Shown piece after piece: positions 54,671 to 63,930 of a DNA stretch of 64,000 bases (position 1 is the first letter of the stretch; every line of letters starts with the position of its first letter). The notes beneath the pieces are model-generated. The model was not told the DNA's origin. It searched no databases and saw only the letters and a program-made list of their open reading frames with translations. A program made the position numbers and the translations under genes. The stretch is from NCBI GenBank assembly GCA_965279005.1, contig CBDIHK010000026.1:372001-436000 (forward strand). Reading direction: 5' to 3'. This DNA comes from Planctobacterium sp965279005 (lineage in GTDB: Bacteria; Pseudomonadota; Gammaproteobacteria; Enterobacterales; Alteromonadaceae).

Positions 54671-54811
54671 TTCCCTTACTGCTTATCTAATTTGTTGATT
54701 TACCTAATTTATTTGTGGGGATACCTCAGGGTCAGAGACCTTGAAAGTGAAAGTCCCTAACTCCTTGTATTAGATAATTATTTTCAAGGTCTCTGACCCC
54801 TTGATATTGGG

Positions 54812-56374
54812 TTACCACCAGGCGATGTATAGCGCGGTTAGGATTGCCACACAGCCGAGTGCGGCGAAGTTGAAGGTCTGGGAGGAATGGAAGTTGATGT
54901 CGCTAAGCGGCACCGCCTTGGCCTCGCCCGGCTCGCCGGTTTTCAGCGACACCACAACCCCTAGGCCCATGCACAGCAGGAACACGATGCCCACCCGGTC
55001 AATGAAGGGCAGCTCGGGGAACAACATTTTAAAGGCAAAGCTGAATATCGCCGAGCCCAGTGCCGCCACCAGGGCACCATTGCCGTTGGCCTTCTTCCAG
55101 AACAGGCCAAGGAAGAAAATGGCCACGATGCCCGGGGTGAAGAAACCGGTGAACTCCTGGATGTACTGGAACGCCTGGTCAAATTGGCCAAGCAGCGGCT
55201 GCGCCACCACCAGGGCTATCGACAGCGCGGTCAAGCTAGTCAGGCGGCCAATGTTGACATAGTGGGACTGGGACTGGTTGGGACGGATGTTCTTGTAGAT
55301 GTCCATGGTGAAGATGGTGGAGATACTGTTGGACATGGACGCCACCGAGCTCACTATCGCCGCCACCAGTGCCGCAAATATCAAGCCCTTCAGCCCCACC
55401 GGCATCAAGGCCATCATTTGCGGGTAGGCCTGGTCTGGCGCCGATAGAGTCGGGTACAGCACCACCGCGGCTATACCCGGCAACACCACGATAATCGGCA
55501 TCAACAGTTTCAAATAGGCCGCAAACATAATGCCCTTGTGTGCCTCGTTGATGTCCTTGGCCGCCAATGCCCGCTGGATGATGTACTGGTTGCAGCCCCA
55601 GTAGGAGATGTTCATTATCCACATGCCGCCTATCAGCACCGACAAGCCCGGCAGCGAAATATAATGGGGGTTGTCCTTGTCCAATATCATGTCAAACTTC
55701 TCCGGCGCCGCCTGGGTCAGCTGGCTAAAGCCTGCCAGGATACCGTTGCCGTCGCTGATGCGGTCAAGCGCCAGGTAGGACAATATCAGGCCACCGGCCA
55801 CCAGCAGCACCACCTGGATAATGTCGGTCAAGGCCACTGCCTTTAGGCCGCCATATAAGGAATAGGCCACCGAGAACACCACCAGGAACACCATGCCGAA
55901 GAAGGGGTCATAGCCTGCCACCGTGTTGATGGCCAGGCCACCGAGCCAGAGTATCGCGGTCAGGTTAACCAGCACATAGACACCCAGCCAGAACACCGCC
56001 ATCACCGTGCGCACCCGGTGGTCGAAGCGCTGCTCCAAAAACTGGGGCATGGTGTAGATACCGCGCTTGAGGAAGATGGGCAAAAAGTACTTGCCAACCA
56101 GTATCAGGGTAATGGCCGCCATCCATTCATAGGAGGCAATGGCCAGCCCGATGGCATAGCCAGAGCCGGACATGCCGATAATCTGCTCGGCCGAGATATT
56201 GGCGGCAATCAAGGAGGCCCCAATCGCCCACCAGGGCAAGGCCTTGCCCGCTAGGAAATAATCACTGGTATCGCGTTCGTGGTTCTTCTCAGCCCGCGAC
56301 ACCCAGGCAGCCACCAGCAACAAGCCTATGACGTAGGCAACAAAAATCGATGAATCAAGTGGGGATAAGGTCAT
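54812..56374 (-). CDS. Sodium/sugar symporter, SSS family (SglS-like)
   Basis: This 520-aa protein has about 14 membrane helices and is strikingly similar over its whole length to the Vibrio sodium/galactose symporter vSGLT: DYFLAGKALPWWAIGASLIA, NISAEQIIGMSGSGYAIGLA, GKYFLPIFLKRGIYTMPQFL, YSLYGGLKAVALTDIIQVV and SSVASMSNSISTIFTMDIYK. It imports a sugar with sodium. The exact sugar cannot be read from the sequence. It is on the same strand as the FecR/sigma pair upstream (gap 138 bases) and near a large TonB receptor, which suggests a joint uptake locus. Confidence 0.92.
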   Translation of the reverse strand: MTLSPLDSSIFVAYVIGLLLVAAWVSRAEKNHERDTSDYFLAGKALPWWAIGASLIAANISAEQIIGMSGSGYAIGLAIASYEWMAAITLILVGKYFLPIFLKRGIYTMPQFLEQRFDHRVRTVMAVFWLGVYVLVNLTAILWLGGLAINTVAGYDPFFGMVFLVVFSVAYSLYGGLKAVALTDIIQVVLLVAGGLILSYLALDRISDGNGILAGFSQLTQAAPEKFDMILDKDNPHYISLPGLSVLIGGMWIMNISYWGCNQYIIQRALAAKDINEAHKGIMFAAYLKLLMPIIVVLPGIAAVVLYPTLSAPDQAYPQMMALMPVGLKGLIFAALVAAIVSSVASMSNSISTIFTMDIYKNIRPNQSQSHYVNIGRLTSLTALSIALVVAQPLLGQFDQAFQYIQEFTGFFTPGIVAIFFLGLFWKKANGNGALVAALGSAIFSFAFKMLFPELPFIDRVGIVFLLCMGLGVVVSLKTGEPGEAKAVPLSDINFHSSQTFNFAALGCVAILTALYIAWW

Positions 56375-56494
56375 GTCCTAGCCTGCTCTTCCTATGGTTA
56401 AAACTAATGTCACGGGGACTCTGGGTTAATCGCTCAAGTTACTTGAAAATGAAGATACATCTAGACTGTTAAACATAACTCGCTTTTCAAGCAT

Positions 56495-56508
56495 CCTGAC
56501 CCCTTTGA
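56495..56508. repeat. Partial REP-like copy
   Basis: CCTGACCCCTTTGA matches the end of the inverted REP copy at 43354-43380. It lies between the FecR-like gene and the symporter gene. Confidence 0.5.
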
Positions 56509-56512
56509 TCCC

Positions 56513-57574
56513 CTAAGCCTCAATATCCTTTTTGCTTAGTAAGATCTTCTGGCCTTCCAGTTGCTGTGACTGGATATCAAAGTTCCTGGAAAGTGCGGTT
56601 AAAAAGCCTTGCAGATCATTGGCCTTAAACAGACCCGCCACGGCAATCTCTGACATTCCAGACTGGGCTAGCTCAAACTCCACTTGGTTATAGCGGCTAA
56701 CTTCGTTGAGGACTTCCGCCAACGGCTCACCGCGGAATACCAATTCGCCTTGATGCCAAGACAGCATGGCGCTGAGTTCTTGCTCTGGTACTGGCTGTAC
56801 TTCTGGTTCACCCGCACCAAGCAAAGCAGCTTCGCCTTGGCTTAATGCCAGCATGTCCTCAGGCAAGCGCACTCGTTCGGGGCGGATAGGATCTGCCCTG
56901 CTGGCATCCTGTTCGGCGATCCGCACTATGCCTTCGGTCACGATAAGCTCGACACTACCGTTGCTGATTTCGACGTTAAATGCGGTACCAACGGCTTGCA
57001 TCACCTGCCCTTCGGCATAAACTGTTAGCGGGCGCTCACTATCATGTGAAACCTTAACGTGCAACTCACCCTGGCTTAACTGCAACACCCGTTGCTGGGC
57101 GGTATAGGTCACTTCCAGTACGGAGTCCGTATTGAGTAATATCTCACTGCCATCGGGCAGCAGGTGCTGTTGGCTCTCACCAACGCCAGTCTGGAAACTC
57201 TGCTCTGACAAGACTAAGTTTTGGCCTGCACTGGGTGACCACAAAGATGTCCAGTTCAAGCTAAAAAACAGCAGTAAGCTTGCGAGCATAAAAGAGGCAG
57301 CCAGCGCAAATACCGGAGTTTTGGGTTGTGGGCTCACACTAGGCTCCGGAAACAAATCCTTCAATTTACCCAGGGTTTCCATATCATCATAAAGGCGCGC
57401 TATATTAAGCAGCAACTGCTTGTTATTGGCGTCTTGCGCCATCCACTGTTGCAGGGCTAGGGTTTCATCTTGGTCAAGCCCCCTGTCCATTTTACTGATC
57501 CATTCACTGGCTTGATCCAGCGTGGCATCTGATGGTTGGCTTGTTTGGTTTTTAAGTTGTACGACGTTGTTCAT
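56513..57574 (-). CDS. FecR-family anti-sigma factor
   Basis: This 353-aa protein has a cytoplasmic N-terminal helical domain (EWISKMDRGLDQDETLALQQWM, residues about 25-60), one membrane helix (VFALAASFMLASLLLFFSLNW, about 88-108) and a periplasmic FecR domain (about 130-240: GVGESQQHLLPDGSEILLNTDS, VYAEGQVMQAVGTAFNV). The C-terminal part resembles the STN fold (FKANDLQGFLTALSRNF). It would hold the adjacent ECF sigma and release it upon a signal from an STN-bearing receptor. Its start overlaps the sigma stop by four bases (ATGA). Confidence 0.92.
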   Translation of the reverse strand: MNNVVQLKNQTSQPSDATLDQASEWISKMDRGLDQDETLALQQWMAQDANNKQLLLNIARLYDDMETLGKLKDLFPEPSVSPQPKTPVFALAASFMLASLLLFFSLNWTSLWSPSAGQNLVLSEQSFQTGVGESQQHLLPDGSEILLNTDSVLEVTYTAQQRVLQLSQGELHVKVSHDSERPLTVYAEGQVMQAVGTAFNVEISNGSVELIVTEGIVRIAEQDASRADPIRPERVRLPEDMLALSQGEAALLGAGEPEVQPVPEQELSAMLSWHQGELVFRGEPLAEVLNEVSRYNQVEFELAQSGMSEIAVAGLFKANDLQGFLTALSRNFDIQSQQLEGQKILLSKKDIEA

Positions 57575-58146
57575 AGGCCGCGCTCCCGCATTGGCTTCTG
57601 CCCTGCATTTGCGCTTTCTACAGTGGCGGCATATTCACTGCCAATGCTCACCATATATTGCATAGACCGCTTAATACCCTGAGCGATATGCTTTTCAACT
57701 GTACTTTGGCTGATGTTCATCATTTTCGCTATTTCCTTTTGGGAATAGCCGTATACCTTCTTCAGGACAAATACCCTGCGGCACTGCACTGGCAATTGCC
57801 TCACAGCTTCACAAAAGTGGCTAAACTCTTGGTCTTTCGCTGCGTGGTCGAAAGTATCATCGACTATTTGTTCCGGCAGGCAGCCTGCTTCCAGCTGCTC
57901 TCCCATGTCGTCTGCAAGACGGGTCTCGGCTCGTTTCAAATGATCCAGAGCCAGGTTTTTAGCGGTACGGTACAAAAAAGACTTGGGCTCAGAGATCGAC
58001 TTTGGCTGTTCTATCTGACAAAGTCGAACATAGGTTTCCTGTACTATATCCTCCACCTCTTTGGGTGGTACAAGTCGCGACACCATCCTGGCAATGCCTT
58101 GTTTGGCAGCCATGTAAGCATCGTGAATAGTAGAGTCTATCGGCAT
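57571..58146 (-). CDS. ECF sigma factor, FecI-like
   Basis: The 191-aa product has sigma region 2 (VEDIVQETYVRLCQIEQPK, FLYRTAKNLALDHLKRAETR; residues about 30-85) and region 4 (LPVQCRRVFVLKKVYGYSQKEIAKMMNISQSTVEKHIAQG, given in parts: LPVQCRRVFVLKKVYGYSQK and EIAKMMNISQSTVEKHIA; about 125-165). It pairs with the FecR-like protein to form a cell-surface signalling module. Its likely target is the STN-TonB receptor gene at 59346. No region 1.1 or 3 is present, as expected for this group. Confidence 0.94.
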   Translation of the reverse strand: MPIDSTIHDAYMAAKQGIARMVSRLVPPKEVEDIVQETYVRLCQIEQPKSISEPKSFLYRTAKNLALDHLKRAETRLADDMGEQLEAGCLPEQIVDDTFDHAAKDQEFSHFCEAVRQLPVQCRRVFVLKKVYGYSQKEIAKMMNISQSTVEKHIAQGIKRSMQYMVSIGSEYAATVESANAGQKPMRERGL

Positions 58147-58361
58147 TTAATGTTCTTTCTTCGATTGCAATCACTGGCTAAGACGATTGCCACGGGATTT
58201 TCCGCCACTTCCTGACTAAATAATTCTGTTTTTTCGAGTATTAACAATTATTTTACATATAGCATAGTGGAAAAAAGCCCATGTTTCGTCCTAAGGGCAA
58301 TTCGCCACTTAGTGCTAGAGGTTAGGCAAGTGCTTAGTAAAACCTGATACTTGCCATAAAA

Positions 58362-59214
58362 ATGAAAACGCTTTTTTATTTGTTTTGCATGTTTGGGTCA
58401 TTGGCCACTGCGGCAACCACATTAGTGCACCCAAAATCCAACGACCCTAAAGAAACCCTAGTATTCCAAATACTACAGCTGGCTATCAGTAAAGAGTGGC
58501 AACGCTGGGCGATACCAGTTCGAGTCATTTAACAGTGCCCTAACCGAGGCGAGGATGCTGACCATGTTGCAAGAAGGCAGCCTGGATGTAATGTGGGCCG
58601 GCACCCAAATCCAGTACGAACAGCAGCTCACCCCGATCCGTATCCCGGTGCTAAAGGGCATGTTGGGGCACCGCATCTTTATTATCCGCCAGGGTGACCA
58701 GCACAAATTTAACCAAGTGCACAGCCTGCAAGACCTGATGCAAATACCGTTAGGCCAAGGCCGCTTTTGGGGTGATACCCTGGTATTGCGAAACGCAAAC
58801 TTAAACGTGGTGGCGCCAGTGAAATACGAAAGCCTGTTCTACATGCTAGACGGTGGCCGTTTCGACTTCTTTCCGCGTGCGCTGCACGAACCTTGGAGCG
58901 AGATCAACAGCCGCCCAGAACTTGACCTAGAGGTAGAAAACCGCATCTTACTGATTTATCCTTTTGCCATGTATTTTTTTGTGGCGCAGGACAGGCAAGC
59001 CCTTGCAGCTGACATCCAAAATGGGTTTAGGCGGGCGATTGACGACGGCAGTTACGATAAGTTATTTTTCCAGCATCAAATGGTAAAGGATGCGCTAAAG
59101 CAATCCAATTTAAAACAACGGCTGGTATTGCGCCTTGAAAATCCCAATATGAGCCCGGAAACACCGATCCATGACAAGTCGTTGTGGCTCAACATTGACG
59201 AGTTGTCCTTCTAA
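58362..59214 (+). pseudogene. Periplasmic binding-like protein gene with a frameshift
   Basis: An ATG at 58362 opens a signal-peptide-bearing frame (KTLFYLFCMFGSLATAATT) that stops at 58530. The remainder of the protein (YQFESFNSALTEARML, MWAGTQIQYEQQLTPIRIPV, GQGRFWGDTLVLRNA, FFPRALHEPWSEI) continues in another frame to 59214. Removal of one base near 58494 (AAA-g-AGT-GGC) joins the two into one protein of 283 aa. It resembles periplasmic solute-binding proteins of the SBP_bac_3 type without a transporter nearby. It is a true frameshift or a sequencing error. It lies between the sigma operon and the TonB receptor and may belong to the same locus. Confidence 0.8.
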
Positions 59215-59309
59215 CTATGAACCACATGATAAGCGGAGGCCCAGCGTCATAACCCAGTTAAAGCAAAACGTATTCCAAGCCACGGGCATGGGGCTTTACA
59301 CGCAACAAA

Positions 59310-59323
59310 CCTTGTAAACAAGG
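59310..59323. promoter_or_regulatory. Small palindrome before the TonB receptor gene
   Basis: CCTTGT-AA-ACAAGG lies 22 bases before the receptor start, in the probable leader. It may be an operator. Confidence 0.3.
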
Positions 59324-59345
59324 TACAATAAAAAGATGTAAAGCA

Positions 59346-62300
59346 ATGGTCCAGACCCCACCACCTAGCCCCAAAAAACACTTCCGGCGCAGCATTTGTG
59401 CAGTGACCGTGGCTTTGCTATTGCATTCTGCTAGTGTTTCTGCAGCACAAGAGCCAAGCCCAGTTAAATATGCCATAGAAGCGATGCCTGCAGATGCGGC
59501 ATTATTGGAATTTGCGCGCCAAGCCAACCTGACCGTAGTATTTCCCTATTCCGTAGTAAAAGGTATGCAGGCTAGTCCGGTGCAGGGCTATTTTTATGCA
59601 AAGCAGGCCATAGAAACCTTGCTTACCGGTACCAAGCTGCAAGCCACCCTGACTGATGACAACCAACTCATTATCAAAAAGATTCCGGAAATCCCACCGC
59701 CACCAAAGTCTTTGTTTAATCAAATTATTGACTTTTTCCGCGCTGGCAACGAAGAGTTGGTGACCATCGACCCAAAACTTGAGGACGATGGCTTTGAACA
59801 AATTATTGTCCGAGGCTACAAGGCAAGCTTGCGCCAGTCGCTAGATGTGAAGCGGGATTCGGATATGGTGATGGACAATATCCAAGCCATAGAAATCGGC
59901 AAGTTTCCAGATCAAAACTTAGCCGAATCGCTGCAACGGATAGCGGGTGTTTCCATTGACCGCGCCGAAGGTGAAGGTCAGTTTGTGACGGTTAGGGGCT
60001 TTGGTCCAGAATTCAACACGGTGCTATACAATGGGCGCCGGTTGGCCACCGACAACCTCGGCCGCGAGTTTAGTTTTGATACCCTGGCTTCCGAACTTGT
60101 CAGTGGCGTTAATGTTTACAAAACCCAGCAGACCGCCATCCAAGCAGGGGGTATTGGCTCAACCATCGATATAGAAACCGCAAGGCCGCTGGCGATTCCC
60201 CATTTACAGATGAGCGCGAGCATCAAAAGCCAATATGACCGCAATAGCCAAAGCTTTTCACCACAATATACGGCCTTGTTTTCTAATGCATATTTGGACA
60301 ATACCCTGGGTGTGCAGGTTTCCTTTAACCAGCAGCGGCGTGAAGCCAGGATAGATGAAGCCCAAATTGATGGTTGGCTGCTTAATACCGATATTCCAGT
60401 TGAGCAATTTATTGAGAGACCTGCGAACATTTTTGTACCGCGCAACTATGACCAACGGGTAAGGTTTGACCAGCGCCAACGCACTGGCGCCACCCTCGTT
60501 TTGCAATACCGGCCTAACCCGGAGATAGAAATTACCGCGGACGCCCTACACACTGAATTGGATATCCAAACCAACGCCACCAGCATGGGACATTGGTTTA
60601 CTTCCAGTAATTTAGAAAATGTGGCCACGGATCACAATGGCACAGTGGTTGAGTTCCAACAGCAGGTGGGCCATGCCACGGATTTCCACGCCCGCAGCTT
60701 TGACCGCCCGTCGCAGTTGGATGCGATTGGCCTTAACTTTAAGAGCCACAGTGGCGGCCACTTAACCTGGCAAGCCGACTGGTCCGACTCCAGGGCCCGG
60801 GTCAAGGATCCCAGCGGTGCAGGCAATGCTTTGTCGCTAATTGGCTACCTAAACCGTTCTGCATTCAACCACAGCTATGGCGAACGGCTGCCACGTATAT
60901 CGAACTTTGCCAGCGCGAACGCCAATGTCCTAGATGCCTTTGGCCAACCAACGGGCGTTGGCCATTATTTGGATCCTGCCAACGGCAAATCCCATGTGAT
61001 GCTGCGCCGTGGCTGGAACATTGACGACAGGGTACAGCAGTTGAGGCTTGACGCTAGCTGGGATGGCGAGCTGGACGGGCTAACCCAAATCAATTTTGGC
61101 TTATTGGTTTCAAAACAAAGCAAAGACAACCAGCGCTTTGACAATGAAGCGGATGCCGCCCATTGCAGCTTTTGCGGATATTTCCCAAGCCCGGATATTC
61201 CCGATGGCTTCCAAACGGTGTTTGATGCTGGCGAGGATTTTTTAAGCGGTATCAGCGGCAGCCAGTTTTTACCCAAATCGTGGCTACGCCACGATGCCGG
61301 GCAATTGTTCCAATACCTGGAGCAAGTGGGAAATGTTGACTTGTCCGCCCGCAAGCGCGGCAACTCGTTTAGCGTCAATGAAACCACAAGCGCTGCCTAT
61401 ATCGAAACCCTAATGACGGGCAATGCATGGGAAATGGAGTACAGTGCCCACTTGGGGTTCCGCTATGAATACACAGATGTCACTATCGATGCATTTAGTG
61501 AGCAACTATTAGGACTTGTGGTACTAGACCAAACCGAATTAGGACAAGTCACCGGAGATACCGTGCCGGTAAGCTTTAGCCACCATTACGACAATTGGTT
61601 ACCCAATGCCAATATACGTTTGGACATCAATCCTCGTTGGGTGGCAAGGGCGGCATTTTCCCGTTCTATTACCCGTCCTACCATCAGCCAATTAGCCCCC
61701 AGCGTTAGCCTCAATACCACGCGCCAAGGTGGCGATTTAAGGGCCAGTGCCGGCACCCCTGAACTGATGCCCTTTGAATCTACTAACTTTGATTTGGCAT
61801 TGGACTATTACTATGCCGATGCCAGTTACCTATCCCTTAGCTACTTTCACAAGGACGTAAAAAACTTTATTGTCACCCAAACCTATAAGCGCATTTTTGA
61901 TGGGGTAACCGACCCTAGTACCGGCACCGATCCTATGGCACCCGATGACCAAGACCAGCTAGCAGAATTCGACCTGGTGCAACCCAAAAATGGCGAACGG
62001 GCCAATGTCAACGGCCTGGAATTGAGCATCAACCATAGCTTTGCCAATACAGGTTTAGGGATCAGCGCCAATATGACCAAGGTCGACAGCAATGCGCAGT
62101 TAGACGTCAATGACCTCGCTAGCAAATTTGCCCTTACCGGCTTGAGTGATTCCAAAAACTTGGTGCTCTATTATGAAAAAAATGCCTGGCAGTGGCGGCT
62201 GGCCTGGAACCATAGGGATGGCTTTTTGCAATCCTTAGTGCAAATCCAAGGAGGCGAACCGACTTTTGTTGCCAGCTATGAACAGCTGGACTTTAGCGCT

Positions 62301-62453
62301 AGCTACGATATAAACCAGCATTTATCCCTGTTTTTTGAAGCTATTAACTTAGGCAATGAAGAAGTATGGAAGCACGGCCGCTACAGCAACCAATTGTTAT
62401 TGGTGCAGGACACAGGTAGCCGCTATGCTTTTGGTATTCGGGCTAAAATATAG
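59346..62453 (+). CDS. TonB-dependent receptor with N-terminal STN signalling domain
   Basis: This 1035-aa outer-membrane receptor starts with a signal peptide (SICAVTVALLLHSASVSAAQ). The STN domain follows (residues about 42-118: YAIEAMPADAALLEFARQAN, VVFPYSVVKG, LTDDNQLIIKK), then a TonB box-like IIVRGYKASLRQSL, a plug and a barrel that ends in SRYAFGIRAKI. GKFPDQNLAESLQRIAGVSI and RGFGPEFNTVLYNGRRLATD place it in the large receptor group (Caulobacter type) often used for oligosaccharides. The STN domain implies that it signals through the FecR-like protein and the ECF sigma encoded nearby. With the SglS-like symporter this looks like a sugar-uptake locus. Confidence 0.93.
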   Translation: MVQTPPPSPKKHFRRSICAVTVALLLHSASVSAAQEPSPVKYAIEAMPADAALLEFARQANLTVVFPYSVVKGMQASPVQGYFYAKQAIETLLTGTKLQATLTDDNQLIIKKIPEIPPPPKSLFNQIIDFFRAGNEELVTIDPKLEDDGFEQIIVRGYKASLRQSLDVKRDSDMVMDNIQAIEIGKFPDQNLAESLQRIAGVSIDRAEGEGQFVTVRGFGPEFNTVLYNGRRLATDNLGREFSFDTLASELVSGVNVYKTQQTAIQAGGIGSTIDIETARPLAIPHLQMSASIKSQYDRNSQSFSPQYTALFSNAYLDNTLGVQVSFNQQRREARIDEAQIDGWLLNTDIPVEQFIERPANIFVPRNYDQRVRFDQRQRTGATLVLQYRPNPEIEITADALHTELDIQTNATSMGHWFTSSNLENVATDHNGTVVEFQQQVGHATDFHARSFDRPSQLDAIGLNFKSHSGGHLTWQADWSDSRARVKDPSGAGNALSLIGYLNRSAFNHSYGERLPRISNFASANANVLDAFGQPTGVGHYLDPANGKSHVMLRRGWNIDDRVQQLRLDASWDGELDGLTQINFGLLVSKQSKDNQRFDNEADAAHCSFCGYFPSPDIPDGFQTVFDAGEDFLSGISGSQFLPKSWLRHDAGQLFQYLEQVGNVDLSARKRGNSFSVNETTSAAYIETLMTGNAWEMEYSAHLGFRYEYTDVTIDAFSEQLLGLVVLDQTELGQVTGDTVPVSFSHHYDNWLPNANIRLDINPRWVARAAFSRSITRPTISQLAPSVSLNTTRQGGDLRASAGTPELMPFESTNFDLALDYYYADASYLSLSYFHKDVKNFIVTQTYKRIFDGVTDPSTGTDPMAPDDQDQLAEFDLVQPKNGERANVNGLELSINHSFANTGLGISANMTKVDSNAQLDVNDLASKFALTGLSDSKNLVLYYEKNAWQWRLAWNHRDGFLQSLVQIQGGEPTFVASYEQLDFSASYDINQHLSLFFEAINLGNEEVWKHGRYSNQLLLVQDTGSRYAFGIRAKI

Positions 62454-62467
62454 CAAGGTAATTCCCG

Positions 62468-62878
62468 ATGCAGCAAACACTATACCTGATCCTAGCTGAC
62501 GCGATTTTGATCCTACACGTGGCATTTGTTGCCTACGTGATATTGGGTTTGGTCGCTATCTATGCTGGTTATTTCATGCGCTGGCACTGGGTACGCCATT
62601 ACTGGTTCCGCCTGTCCCATTTGCTGGCAATCGGCATCGTAGTTTTACAATCCTGGCTAGGCAGGATTTGCCCGCTTACCATATGGGAGATGTCACTTAG
62701 GGAGGCCGCGGGTGATGCCACCTACGCCGGTTCTTTTATCCAACACTGGCTGCAAGCTATCCTCTATTACAGCGCACCGGAATGGGTATTTATCCTTGTC
62801 TATAGTGTATTTGGTAGTTTAGTAGTAGCGAGCTGGTTTATAGTAAGGCCCTACGGGAAAATCCACCTGCAACGCTAA
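62468..62878 (+). CDS. DUF2784 membrane protein
   Basis: The 136-aa product has about four membrane helices and the DUF2784 marks: LILADAILILHVAFVAYVIL, WVRHYWFRLSHLLAIGIVVL, GRICPLTIWEMSLREAAGD and a final APEWVFILVYSVFG. AAGG lies about ten bases before the ATG. The function is unknown. It is followed at 13 bases by a GFA-type gene and then by an acetyltransferase, a loose operon. Confidence 0.88.
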   Translation: MQQTLYLILADAILILHVAFVAYVILGLVAIYAGYFMRWHWVRHYWFRLSHLLAIGIVVLQSWLGRICPLTIWEMSLREAAGDATYAGSFIQHWLQAILYYSAPEWVFILVYSVFGSLVVASWFIVRPYGKIHLQR

Positions 62879-62891
62879 GGAAATAATAACT

Positions 62892-63302
62892 ATGTACCAA
62901 GGATCCTGTTTATGTGGTGCTATCACTATTGAACTGCGTGGTGCCATTCGCGACATAATCCATTGCCATTGCTCGCTATGCCGCAAAAACAGCGGTACCG
63001 CGTATGCCACCAATGGCTTTATCAATGCCGCCGATTTTAAAGTCCATGACCCAGAGGGCTTGATGGGCTTTTTCGAGATGAAACCTGGTAAAAAACGCCA
63101 TTTTTGCCGTCGCTGCGCCTCGCCTATTTACAGTTCCAACGCAGCCACCCCGAACAAATACCGGATCCGGTTAGGCATATTTGACACGGATATCCAGGAA
63201 CGCCCGATCTCCCATAACTTTGTCACCTCCAAAGCCAATTGGGATGACTTGGATGCAGGGCTGCCCAGGTATGAAAGGCATGAGCCTTCTCGTAGCAAAT
63301 AA
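62892..63302 (+). CDS. GFA-family zinc-binding protein
   Basis: This 136-aa protein has the GFA (CENP-V-like) fold with zinc-binding cysteines: GSCLCGAI (Cys6, Cys8), CHCSLCRKNSG and FCRRCASPIY. The family takes its name from the glutathione-dependent formaldehyde-activating enzyme, but most members have no known activity. AAGGA precedes the ATG. It lies between the DUF2784 and GNAT genes. Confidence 0.88.
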   Translation: MYQGSCLCGAITIELRGAIRDIIHCHCSLCRKNSGTAYATNGFINAADFKVHDPEGLMGFFEMKPGKKRHFCRRCASPIYSSNAATPNKYRIRLGIFDTDIQERPISHNFVTSKANWDDLDAGLPRYERHEPSRSK

Positions 63303-63311
63303 CCTTGAACA

Positions 63312-63803
63312 ATGATGATACGCCCCGCAACAGAACAAGATTGTGCCAACTTGGCAGCATTATCGCTTCAAGTTTGGCTGGAAACCTACGCCCTTGAGGG
63401 AATAAAAACTAAATACGCCGAATATGCCCTGGATACCTTCAGCAAAGGGCAGTTCCAAGGCTTGTTGGCGCAGCCGCGCTATCAGATATTGGTTTACTAT
63501 CGCGATGATGTGCTGTGTGGCTATGCCCTGGTAGATCTGGAATCCCGATACCAAGACAAAACAAATGGCTTTGAGCTAGCCAGGTTGTATGTACATAACA
63601 AGTTCAGCGGGCAAGGCATTGGCAAACAATTGATGCAAGCAGTCGCCCGAAGGTTTGGCACCCCTTACTGGCTTTATACCTGGGTAGAGAATAAATCCAA
63701 TCGTTTTTACCAGCATCTGGGCTGTAAAAAAATAGGCGAACTCAGCTTTGATTTTGCAGGGGTAGCAATCAAAAACAACATTTATTGCTACAGATCAAGC
63801 TAG
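63312..63803 (+). CDS. GNAT-family N-acetyltransferase
   Basis: The 163-aa product has the GNAT fold: MIRPATEQDCANLAALSLQV at the start, YRDDVLCGYALVDLES (beta 4), the acetyl-CoA loop ELARLYVHNKFSGQGIGKQL (RxxGxG-type, here SGQGIGK, about residues 97-103) and RFYQHLGCKKIGELSFDF at the end. It transfers an acetyl group to an amine; the substrate is unknown. The gene starts nine bases after the GFA-type gene. Confidence 0.9.
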   Translation: MMIRPATEQDCANLAALSLQVWLETYALEGIKTKYAEYALDTFSKGQFQGLLAQPRYQILVYYRDDVLCGYALVDLESRYQDKTNGFELARLYVHNKFSGQGIGKQLMQAVARRFGTPYWLYTWVENKSNRFYQHLGCKKIGELSFDFAGVAIKNNIYCYRSS

Positions 63804-63908
63804 CGAAGTCACAGCAAACCTATCCTAACCTGGTGCAATTCTAACTTTGTTAGACTAATGTTGTATTGGCTTACAAAGACGAAAAGCGCACATTATCCTA
63901 GCCTTAGG

Positions 63909-63930
63909 TAATACCTAATGGGATTCGATG
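63909..63930. repeat. Inverted, diverged copy of the dispersed repeat
   Basis: TAATACCTAATGGGATTCGA resembles the reverse complement of the repeat found at 7010 (AATACTTAATGGAATCGG), with a few changes. Confidence 0.4.

Larger units (their letters stand above)
53395..54729 (-). mobile_element. IS4-family insertion sequence, complete
   Basis: The element is 1335 bp long with terminal inverted repeats of about 19 bp (CTGAGGGATCCCCACGAAT at one end, CTGAGGTATCCCCACAAAT at the other; two mismatches). A perfect 9-bp target duplication, GGTCAGAGA, flanks it (53386-53394 and 54730-54738), as for the IS10-like branch. It sits in a REP-like palindrome. Both ends and the transposase are intact. Confidence 0.94.
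53378..54806. repeat. 25-bp REP inverted repeat, one arm split by the IS
   Basis: With the IS and one duplication removed, the left arm (53378-53394 plus 54739-54746) is a perfect 25-bp inverted repeat of 54782-54806, separated by 35 bp. Its core is AAGGGGTCAGAGACCTTG, itself partly symmetric. The structure lies between convergent genes and would form a strong hairpin, like paired REP elements. Confidence 0.85.
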
